DNA from: Chitinophaga pinensis
GTDB lineage: Bacteria; Bacteroidota; Bacteroidia; Chitinophagales; Chitinophagaceae
DNA length: 7,563 nucleotides
Direction of reading: 5' to 3'
NCBI GenBank assembly: GCA_943331145.2
Contig: CALQKL020000103.1
Location: forward strand, 1 to 7,563
The number at the start of each line of letters is the position of its first letter. The first letter of the stretch is position 1. The position numbers and the translations under genes were made by a program. Below are positions 1 to 6,615 of the stretch, piece after piece. The notes under the pieces were generated by a model that saw only the letters and a list, made by a program, of their open reading frames with translations, searched no databases and was not told where the DNA came from.

Positions 1-1851
1 ATTGCAGATGGAGCCCTTCGATTTTACAAATATAAAATGCTGGGTAGTTTTGTAGAAAATGGCAAAACAATTAATACCATTCGAGTGACACCAAAAAGAA
101 AATACGAACCTTTGTTTTCTGGCATTATTAATATTATAGACGAAGAATGGGCAATACATAGTTTTGATTTTTTATTAACCAAGAAGTCTCAACTTGAAAT
201 ATTAGATACACTTCAAATCTCACAATTGCATATTCCATTGGATCAATATATTTGGCGTGTTAAAAATCAGATGATATACTTCAATTTGAAACTATTCAAC
301 ATTGATGTGATTGGTAGCTTTTTATCTGTTTATTCCGATTATAAAATCAATCCTGTTTTCGATAAAAAACTGTTTGATAAAACAATTATTATTTATGATT
401 CAGCAGTAAATAAAAAGCAAAGAAATTACTGGGACTCAATAAGGCCTATTCCATTGATGGCTGATGAACAACATGATTACAAGTTTAAAGACAGCTTACT
501 TGTTGTTGCGATGGACTCTGCGGCAATCAACAATAACATAGATACATTAAAAAAGAGACAAGGGAAAATTAAAATTCAAAACTTGTTTTTTCCAGGAATA
601 AACCGGACACGTTATAGTAAAATTAACCCTTTCAAATGGGGTATCGATCCGTTGTTAATCAATTCGCAATTCAATACGGTAGAAGGATTTTCGCTTGTTT
701 TAAGCGGGTATTATGAAAAAAGAATCACGAAATTGAAATCTAAGTTAATAATTAAACCCAATTTTAGATATGGCTTTGTAAATACTCATTTTAATACATG
801 GCTTGATGTAATCTGGCGCAAATATGATGCAGGAATAACTGACCAAATAAAAAACTACAGTTTAAGTGTATCAGCAGGAAAAAAAGTAGAGCAGTATAAT
901 GCTTCCAATCCAATTCTACCATTGGTGAATACAATTAGCACATTACTGGATGGAAAAAACGAAATGAAAATTTATGAAAAATATTTCGGAAGCATCAGCT
1001 ATAATCAAACTTTTGAAAATGGGTTTAAAATTAAATTGTCATCTAGCTATGAGGATAGAATTACGTTGACAAATACAACTTCATTTACAATAGACAAAAG
1101 AAATGCGTTTCGAATAACCAGTAATACGCCAATTAATAAATATTTCTCCAACTTTAACATCAAGCATCAAGCTTTTATAACGAATGTTTCTTTTAGCTTA
1201 AAGCCAGGTCAACGGTACATTCAATTCCCCAAAAGAAAAGTGCCTATAGGTTCAGATTATCCAACTTTTTCAATTGGGTATAGTAAAGGAATAAGTGGCA
1301 TTTTAGGCAGTGATGTGGATTTTGATAAGTGGAACTTAGATGTTCAAGATGATAAGAATTTCAAGCTTTTAGGGTTGTTGAAATATAAATTAAGTGTGGG
1401 TGGCTTTTTAAACAATAAAGTAGTCTTTTTACAAGACTTAAAGCATTTTAATACCAGTTCAGTTCGAGCTTCTTCTAACTATGTAAATGGTTTTCAATTG
1501 TTGAATTCTTATATCAATTCCAATGCAGTAAAGCTTTATTATGAAACTCATTTGGAGCATCATTTGAACGGGCTAATCACCAATAAGATACCATTATTCA
1601 AAAAACTTAATTGGAATTTGGTAGGAGGGTGCAATACTTTTTTTATTAAAAATACTGATCGTTATGAGGAGGTATTTGTTGGTTTAGAAAATGTATTTAA
1701 AATTTTCAGAATAGATTTTGTTACAGCATTTCAAAATGGCAAATATCAAAATGCCTCTTTCGTATTGGGTGCTGGCGGCTTGTTGGGTTCCGGGCCTAGC
1801 TCCAACTCAGAATCATCATCAAGCGGTAGAAGTTTTAGCATTGGGTTTTAA
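1..1851 (+). CDS. DUF5686 family outer-membrane protein, 5'-truncated by the window edge
   Basis: The frame is open from base 1, so the first ATG (base 37) is internal and the true start lies upstream; 616 residues are visible. I recognise the DUF5686 pattern of Bacteroidota: FYKYKMLGSF followed by a PKRK...LFSG segment (visible residues about 9-41), then YW...RPIPL (residues 143-152), then NTVEG (225-229). The rest reads as amphipathic beta strands of an outer-membrane barrel and ends in phenylalanine (SFSIGF), as barrels often do. Family members usually begin with a signal peptide and a carboxypeptidase-D regulatory-like beta-sandwich; both would lie outside the window. Function is unknown, although the family is sometimes annotated as carboxypeptidase-like. 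A Ser/Gly-rich stretch (about residues 597-611) precedes the last strand and is probably the last surface loop. There is no frameshift in the visible part. The family call is confident; the barrel is inferred from sequence character. Confidence 0.85.
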   Translation: MADGALRFYKYKMLGSFVENGKTINTIRVTPKRKYEPLFSGIINIIDEEWAIHSFDFLLTKKSQLEILDTLQISQLHIPLDQYIWRVKNQMIYFNLKLFNIDVIGSFLSVYSDYKINPVFDKKLFDKTIIIYDSAVNKKQRNYWDSIRPIPLMADEQHDYKFKDSLLVVAMDSAAINNNIDTLKKRQGKIKIQNLFFPGINRTRYSKINPFKWGIDPLLINSQFNTVEGFSLVLSGYYEKRITKLKSKLIIKPNFRYGFVNTHFNTWLDVIWRKYDAGITDQIKNYSLSVSAGKKVEQYNASNPILPLVNTISTLLDGKNEMKIYEKYFGSISYNQTFENGFKIKLSSSYEDRITLTNTTSFTIDKRNAFRITSNTPINKYFSNFNIKHQAFITNVSFSLKPGQRYIQFPKRKVPIGSDYPTFSIGYSKGISGILGSDVDFDKWNLDVQDDKNFKLLGLLKYKLSVGGFLNNKVVFLQDLKHFNTSSVRASSNYVNGFQLLNSYINSNAVKLYYETHLEHHLNGLITNKIPLFKKLNWNLVGGCNTFFIKNTDRYEEVFVGLENVFKIFRIDFVTAFQNGKYQNASFVLGAGGLLGSGPSSNSESSSSGRSFSIGF

Positions 1852-1871
1852 AAAAGTAAAAAGTAAAAAGT
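1851..1871. repeat. Three tandem copies of the 7-mer AAAAAGT
   Basis: Three perfect head-to-tail copies of AAAAAGT start on the last base of the DUF5686 stop codon and are followed by AAAT. The sequence is seen directly. It could be a slippage-prone microsatellite-like tract. It also supplies the left arm of an imperfect AT-rich stem-loop with the T-rich stretch at 1881-1899. Confidence 0.8.
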
Positions 1872-1899
1872 AAATCACAATTTTTTATTTTTAACTTTT
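1852..1899 (+). terminator. Possible weak AT-rich stem-loop after the DUF5686 gene
   Basis: The left arm (AAAAGT, AAAAA, then TAAA) can pair with the right arm (TTTTTTA, TTTTT, then AACTTTT) around a loop near TCACAA, with one bulged A and one unpaired G. It starts directly after the stop codon and is followed by more T-rich sequence. The stem is almost all A-T, so it would be weak. It may be a transcript 3' end, possibly working in both directions, or simply a by-product of AT-rich tandem repeats. Confidence 0.3.
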
Positions 1900-1971
1900 G
1901 AATTTTAAATTATCCTAATTTAGCCTTGTTAATTTGGTTTGCCCTGCAAGCATCCAATCTTTTTAGATTTT
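1896..1971 (+). promoter_or_regulatory. Candidate Bacteroidota-type promoters for trhO
   Basis: Bacteroidota housekeeping promoters have a TTG-type -33 box and a TAnnTTTG -7 box. Two near matches lie before trhO. The first is TTTTG at 1896-1900 with TAGCCTTG at 1921-1928 (20-base spacer, one mismatch). The second is TTTG at 1938-1941 with TAGATTTT at 1964-1971 (22-base spacer, one mismatch). The first would give a leader of about 65 bases and the second about 20. Neither is exact, and near matches are common in AT-rich DNA. Confidence 0.3.
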
Positions 1972-1999
1972 CCATACTATTGGAATCAAATATTAAATT

Positions 2000-3028
2000 A
2001 TGGCTGTACTTCACAATCGTGTTTCCCAAGAGGAGCTAAAGAAACTACTATTTCAAGAAACTGAATTTAGGGTTACCGTTTCATTTTACCAGTATTTTAA
2101 TGTTGAAAATCCCCAATTGTTCAGAGATGAATTATACAAGGGATTAAATGAATTAAAAGTATTTGGTAGAATCTATGTTGCAAGCGAAGGAATAAATGCA
2201 CAAGCCAGCGTCCCACAAAGTAATTTCGAATTATTTAAGGCATTTCTATACAGTTTCTCTGCGCTAAATGGCATTAGAATAAATATTGCAGTTGATGATG
2301 ACGGCAAATCTTTTTGGGTATTGAAAATAAAAATCAGGGATAAAATTGTAGCCGATGGCATAAGTGACCCAGAATTCAATATGGCCAATAAAGGTAAATA
2401 TGTTGATGCTCAAACTTTCAACACGCTTGCAAATGACCCCAACACCGTTATTGTAGACATGCGCAATCATTACGAATACGAAGTTGGACATTTTGAAAAT
2501 GCCATTGAAATTCCAAGCGATACATTTAGAGAACAATTGCCCATGGCGGCTTCTATGCTCGAAAATGAAAAAGAAAAAAATATCATCATGTATTGTACAG
2601 GAGGAATACGCTGCGAAAAAGCAAGTGCGTATATGCTTCACCGTGGATTCAAAAACGTATTTCATCTAGAAGGTGGCATTATTCATTATACAAATGAGGT
2701 AAAAAATCAATCGCTAAACAATAAGTTCCATGGGAAGAATTTTGTTTTTGATAATCGATTGGGCGAAAGAATAACAGATGAAATTATTGCTACTTGTCAT
2801 CAATGTGAAACACCTGCGGATAATCATACCAATTGTAAAAACGAAGCTTGCCATTTACTTTTTATTCAATGCGAAAAATGTGCTCAACAATATCAGGGTT
2901 GCTGTAGCCAAGCATGTACCGACACGATAAATTTACCCGAAGAAGTACAAAAAGAATTGCGCAAAGGCATGGATAAAGGAAGGATGGTTTTTAATAAATC
3001 CCGTCAGCGTTTGAAGAAGATCGGTTAG
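2000..3028 (+). CDS. trhO: tRNA uridine(34) hydroxylase TrhO (rhodanese family, YceA-like)
   Basis: TrhO uses O2 to hydroxylate uridine 34 of tRNA to 5-hydroxyuridine, the precursor of the wobble modifications cmo5U or mo5U; it is cytoplasmic. The 342-residue length fits the family (E. coli YceA is about 350). An N-terminal ferredoxin-like domain (about 1-115, with VFGRIYVASEGINAQ and DDDGKSFWVLK) is followed by a rhodanese domain (about 130-232) with DMRNHYEYEVGHFENA and the active-site loop CTGGIRCEKA (catalytic Cys199, second Cys205). The tail is cysteine-rich (C266, C269, C279, C284, C291, C294, C301, C302, C306) and probably binds metal (inference). It ends in the family's FNKSRQRL motif. 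The ATG start is supported because MAVLHNRVS matches the known N-terminus; no Shine-Dalgarno is visible, as is normal for Bacteroidota. All expected key residues are present, so it should be active. Confidence 0.96.
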   Translation: MAVLHNRVSQEELKKLLFQETEFRVTVSFYQYFNVENPQLFRDELYKGLNELKVFGRIYVASEGINAQASVPQSNFELFKAFLYSFSALNGIRINIAVDDDGKSFWVLKIKIRDKIVADGISDPEFNMANKGKYVDAQTFNTLANDPNTVIVDMRNHYEYEVGHFENAIEIPSDTFREQLPMAASMLENEKEKNIIMYCTGGIRCEKASAYMLHRGFKNVFHLEGGIIHYTNEVKNQSLNNKFHGKNFVFDNRLGERITDEIIATCHQCETPADNHTNCKNEACHLLFIQCEKCAQQYQGCCSQACTDTINLPEEVQKELRKGMDKGRMVFNKSRQRLKKIG

Positions 3029-3109
3029 TTTGTAGCATATAAATTCCTAAATAAACTTATTATTTAAGCCAAACTATAATGGCTAATTTTATAACAAACA
3101 GAGGTTGTA
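3029..3109. other. Spacer between trhO and the large outer-membrane protein gene
   Basis: This 81-base AT-rich gap holds a short AGCC/GGCT inverted repeat (3067-3070 with 3081-3084, 10-base loop), too weak to call a terminator. TAATTTTA at 3084-3091 is one base from the Bacteroidota -7 box, but no well-spaced TTG lies upstream of it. With no clear terminator or promoter, read-through from trhO into the next gene is possible. Confidence 0.35.
3100..3104 (+). promoter_or_regulatory. Shine-Dalgarno-like AGAGG that supports a TTG start
   Basis: AGAGG lies five bases before the TTG at 3110. GAGG can pair with the CCUC of the 16S rRNA 3' end. Bacteroidota rarely rely on such sites, so it is notable next to a non-ATG start. 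An in-frame TAA at 3092-3094 leaves TTG as the only reasonable start that keeps the signal peptide. Confidence 0.5.
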
Positions 3110-6100
3110 TTGAAAATAAAGCTGATAATATTATTCTTATTCATTAACGTGGGTTTTATTTCGAATCCTTTGTTTGCTCAATGGAAACCGAATGATTTGT
3201 CTAATCTTAGAAAGAAAAAAATCTCAACTTCATTATCATCAATCAAAATTGACAATTTTAGCATCGTACCCAATAGCTTATTTATAGTTGAATCTAATGT
3301 TGGAAAATATAAAATTGATGAAGCGAATGCCATTTTAAATTGGATAATAAAGCCAACACAAGATTCGGTAACACTTGTTTATCGGGTATTCCCTTTTGCA
3401 TTAAAAATGAAATTATTTCAATACAAGTATGATAGTGTTCGTAATAATTTTATCGCTGAAAAACCGTTAAAAATAAAAAATGCAGTTACGGCAAACGATA
3501 TTCCTCTTTTTGATTTTAAAGGGCTTCAATCAGAGGGAAGCATAGGACGGTCTATTTCATTTGGAAACAATCAAGATGCGGTATTAAATTCTTCATTAAA
3601 TCTTCAATTGCATGGAATGATTGGTGATAGCATGGAGATTACAGCATCTATAACAGACAACTCGATTCCAATTCAGCCCGATGGGAATACTAGAGACCTG
3701 CGCGATTTTGACCGTATATTTTTACAAGTAAAAAAGAAAAATTGGCACCTTGATTTTGGAGATTTAGATCTGAAAGAAAACCAAAGTCAATATTTAAATT
3801 TTAGCAAAAGAATACAAGGCGTTTCGTTTTTTAATTCCATCAAAATAAATTCTAAAATCACAAATGGTATTTTTCTAAGCGGCGCAATTGCTAAAGGTAA
3901 ATACACCCGAAATTTCATCAAGCCAATTGAAAGAAATCAGGGGCCTTATCGTTTGCAAGGCGCAAATAATGAGCTTTATTTTATGGTATTGGCGGGTACA
4001 GAAAAAGTATATATCGACGGAATTTTATTGACTCGTGGAGAGGATCAGGATTATATCATTAACTACAATACAGCAGAACTTACGTTTACACCAAAGCAAA
4101 TCATTACCAAGGACAAACGTATACAAATTGAGTTTGAATATGCAGATCGTAATTATTTAAACACACAGTTTTATATTTTAGATCGATGGGAATTGAAAAA
4201 TAAATTGAAATTAAATTTTGCTGCTTATTCAAATTCTGATCAGAAAACATCTCCAATCGATCAGCCATTAACCTTTGCTCAACAAAACTTACTTAAAAAT
4301 ATAGGGGATAGTGTTCAAAATGCTTTTATTTCTATAGCATCTAGAGATACATTTTCAAATGGAAAGATACTATACAAAAAAATCGATACGATTTACAACA
4401 ATGGAACACATGATTCAGTATTTGTATTTTCGAGAGATAATAACGAAGATTTGTACAACGTATCTTTTACTTATGTCGGTGCTGGAAATGGGAATTATAA
4501 AACATTGCCCAATGGTGCAAATGGAAAAGTATTCCAATGGGTGAAGCCTGATGCGTCTATGCGTAAACAAGGCGATTATTTACCAGTTAGTTATTTAATT
4601 ACACCCAAACAACAACAAGTTTATGCAGTTGGGTTGCAATACAATCTTACTAAAAATACCAGCATCCAAACAGATGTTGCATTAAGCAATTACGATATTA
4701 ATCTGTATTCCAATTTAGATAAAGAAAATAATAAAGGACTGGCGGGGAAAGTCAATTTAAGGCATCAATTAAATCCAATTGACTTTTTGAAATCCAAACA
4801 TGTGGTAGAATTTAATGGTGGTTTTGAATGGGTGCAAAAATCTTTTAGACCTATAGAAAGATTAAGGAGTGTGGAGTTTCTTAGAGACTGGAGTTTGAAT
4901 TCTGATGCTGCTGCATCTAATGAAAAGTTATACAATGGAAGCGTTAAATTTTTAGGTAATAAAGGTGGGAATCTACAATATGGCATTTTTTTTTATAATC
5001 GGGATGAAAATTATAAAGCCTACAAACATCAATTGAATGTTCAATCTAAAATTAAATATTTTACAGTTACGTCTAATTCAAGTTTGATGCAATTGAGTGA
5101 TGATAATAAAAAGGGGTATTTTTTCCGCCCAAATTTCGAATTCAAAAACCAATTTAAAAAACTAAACGAAACCGAAGTAGGAATTAATTTTTTAGCTGAA
5201 ATCAATAAGATAAAAAATGTGATTGCAGATACATTTACATTTGGCAGTTTTTCGTTTAGTCGTTTCGAAGCTTTTATTAGGTCTAATCCACAAAATAAAA
5301 ACAATTGGAACATTAACTATTTTACACGTCATGATTGGTTGCCTTTTAATCAAATTTGGTCTAAAATAGATAAAAGTGATAATCTAGGGTTTACCATAAA
5401 CCTAATGAAAAATGAACTTCGTCAATTGAAAACAACTGCAGGGTTTCGCTCGTTGCAAGTATTGAAAATTGGAGCAAATAATCAAAAATCAGACAAATCT
5501 TTTTTAGCTCGTTTTGAATATGGGTTTAATGAATGGAAGGGATTGTTGAAGGGAGATGTATTTTATGAATTAGGTAGTGGGCAGGAACAGAAACGTGCAT
5601 TTTCTTATGTCGCGGTTCCAATAGGACAGGGGCTTTACACTTGGAATGATTACAACAACAATGGCATCGAAGAGTTAAATGAATTTGAGTTGGGCGTTTT
5701 TCAGGATCAAAAAAAGTACATTCGAATTTTTACCCCAAGCAATGAGTATGTAAAAACTAATTTCTTACAATTTAATTATAATGTAGAATTTATTCCCAAG
5801 CAATTAATACATTCAACCAAAAACAAAATGTTGAATGTTTTAAAAAGAAGCAGTTTGAATTCGAGTTGGCAAATAAATAAAAAGATTACTGATTTAAAAT
5901 TGATTGTTTTTAATCCATTTGGTGATGGTTTTGCAGATACCTCTTTGATTGCAGGAAGTTCTGTATTAACAAATTCTTTACTCATAAATAGAACAAGTGC
6001 TGCATGGGGTTTTGATATTATACAAACAAATACTTCTGCTCAAGCTTTACTCACTTATGGAGCGGAAAAAAGATCCTCAAATCGCTGGCAAGGTAAATTG

Positions 6101-6610
6101 CGATTCCAATTTAATCGTACTTTATCCATGCAGATTAACGGTCATCAAGAAGTACTCTCGTTATTAACCGGTGGAACTGCTTTTCAAAATAGAAATTATC
6201 GAATTTTGCAAAATAAAATAGAGCCCAGTTTTATCTATCAATATAAATCAATTTTCAGGGCAAATATTGGATATCAATATGCTCAAAAAAATAATAAAAT
6301 AGATTTCATGGAAAACATGAAGGAACAAGCATTTAATGCCGAAATGAAATATAATGCTTCTTCAAAAATGAGTGCTGGATTAAAAATGACGTATAGTAAA
6401 ATACAATTTGTTGGCCAAGAATCATACAATAGTACAGTTGGGTTTATTATGCTAGGCGGGTTATTGCCAGGCAAAAATTATGTATGGTCAGTAGATTTTA
6501 TTCGAAAATTATCAGGAAACTTAGAGTTGAATATTCAATATGAAGGTCGTAAATCAGAAACGTCCAATATGATTAATATTGGACGTGCATCTGTTAGGGC
6601 AATTTTTTAA
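3110..6610 (+). CDS. Large secreted outer-membrane beta-barrel protein, uncharacterised Bacteroidota family
   Basis: The product has 1,166 residues and no cysteine. Residues 1-23 form a signal peptide (MKIK, hydrophobic core, LFA before Q24), which supports the TTG start; the next methionine is near residue 102 and would lose it. Conserved blocks I recognise from unnamed Bacteroidota proteins of about 1,100 residues are: EGSIGRSISFGNNQ (142-155); TDNSIPIQPDGNT (182-194) then DFDR; GDLDL (217-221); GPYRLQG to ADRNY (278-349), containing LAGTEKVYIDG, LTRGEDQDYIINYNTAE and FTP; an EF-hand-like loop (847-858); and a C-terminal block LLPGKNYVW (1118-1126), YEGRKSE (1144-1150), GRASVRAIF (1158-1166). 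Alternating polar/hydrophobic strands and a final phenylalanine indicate an outer-membrane barrel. The 278-349 block resembles motifs I associate with the type IX secretion translocon SprA and relatives, but this protein is about half the length of SprA, so a link is only inferred. Function is unknown. It may share a transcript with trhO. Confidence 0.85.
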   Translation: MKIKLIILFLFINVGFISNPLFAQWKPNDLSNLRKKKISTSLSSIKIDNFSIVPNSLFIVESNVGKYKIDEANAILNWIIKPTQDSVTLVYRVFPFALKMKLFQYKYDSVRNNFIAEKPLKIKNAVTANDIPLFDFKGLQSEGSIGRSISFGNNQDAVLNSSLNLQLHGMIGDSMEITASITDNSIPIQPDGNTRDLRDFDRIFLQVKKKNWHLDFGDLDLKENQSQYLNFSKRIQGVSFFNSIKINSKITNGIFLSGAIAKGKYTRNFIKPIERNQGPYRLQGANNELYFMVLAGTEKVYIDGILLTRGEDQDYIINYNTAELTFTPKQIITKDKRIQIEFEYADRNYLNTQFYILDRWELKNKLKLNFAAYSNSDQKTSPIDQPLTFAQQNLLKNIGDSVQNAFISIASRDTFSNGKILYKKIDTIYNNGTHDSVFVFSRDNNEDLYNVSFTYVGAGNGNYKTLPNGANGKVFQWVKPDASMRKQGDYLPVSYLITPKQQQVYAVGLQYNLTKNTSIQTDVALSNYDINLYSNLDKENNKGLAGKVNLRHQLNPIDFLKSKHVVEFNGGFEWVQKSFRPIERLRSVEFLRDWSLNSDAAASNEKLYNGSVKFLGNKGGNLQYGIFFYNRDENYKAYKHQLNVQSKIKYFTVTSNSSLMQLSDDNKKGYFFRPNFEFKNQFKKLNETEVGINFLAEINKIKNVIADTFTFGSFSFSRFEAFIRSNPQNKNNWNINYFTRHDWLPFNQIWSKIDKSDNLGFTINLMKNELRQLKTTAGFRSLQVLKIGANNQKSDKSFLARFEYGFNEWKGLLKGDVFYELGSGQEQKRAFSYVAVPIGQGLYTWNDYNNNGIEELNEFELGVFQDQKKYIRIFTPSNEYVKTNFLQFNYNVEFIPKQLIHSTKNKMLNVLKRSSLNSSWQINKKITDLKLIVFNPFGDGFADTSLIAGSSVLTNSLLINRTSAAWGFDIIQTNTSAQALLTYGAEKRSSNRWQGKLRFQFNRTLSMQINGHQEVLSLLTGGTAFQNRNYRILQNKIEPSFIYQYKSIFRANIGYQYAQKNNKIDFMENMKEQAFNAEMKYNASSKMSAGLKMTYSKIQFVGQESYNSTVGFIMLGGLLPGKNYVWSVDFIRKLSGNLELNIQYEGRKSETSNMINIGRASVRAIF
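5648..5683 (+). other. EF-hand/dockerin-like calcium-loop motif in the large outer-membrane protein
   Basis: Residues 847-858 read DYNNNGIEELNE. Acidic or amide side chains fall at loop positions 1, 3, 5, 9 and 12, with Gly at 6, which is the spacing of a 12-residue EF-hand calcium loop. It follows YTW and precedes FELG, in a segment that probably links two barrel strands. Calcium binding is inferred from the pattern alone; N at positions 3 and 5 is allowed but weaker than D. Confidence 0.5.
6560..6586. terminator. Perfect 11-bp inverted repeat at the convergent gene junction, possible terminator
   Basis: ACGTCCAATAT at 6560-6570 and ATATTGGACGT at 6576-6586 are exact reverse complements around the 5-base loop GATTA. 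The hairpin lies inside the last codons of the large plus-strand gene (residues 1151-1159) and 29 bases past the stop codon of the minus-strand gene. On the minus strand the stem is followed at once by TTCTGATTT, a modest U-rich tail that fits an intrinsic terminator for the coiled-coil gene. On the plus strand the nearest T-run (6603-6608) starts 16 bases after the stem, too far for a classic terminator. Being symmetric, it could also protect mRNA ends in both directions. Confidence 0.5.
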
Positions 6611-6615
6611 AACGG

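Noticed and set aside
37..39. ATG as the start of the DUF5686 gene
   Set aside because: The frame is open back to base 1 and the upstream residues (FYKYK) belong to the family pattern, so the gene begins outside the window.
2264..2665. 133-codon open frame on the minus strand within trhO
   Set aside because: It is antisense to a strongly conserved gene, its translation resembles no protein I know, and it has no start context of its own.
3075..3080. TATAAT as a sigma-70 style -10 box
   Set aside because: Bacteroidota use a different -7 consensus and no matching upstream box is seen at the right distance.
3067..3084. AGCC/GGCT stem between trhO and the large gene as a terminator
   Set aside because: The stem is only 4 bp with a 10-base loop and is followed by a mixed rather than a T-only stretch.
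4234..4245. 12-bp perfect palindrome TTCTGATCAGAA inside the large gene
   Set aside because: It is short, has no loop, is mid-gene, and no second copy was seen; chance is enough to explain it in AT-rich DNA.
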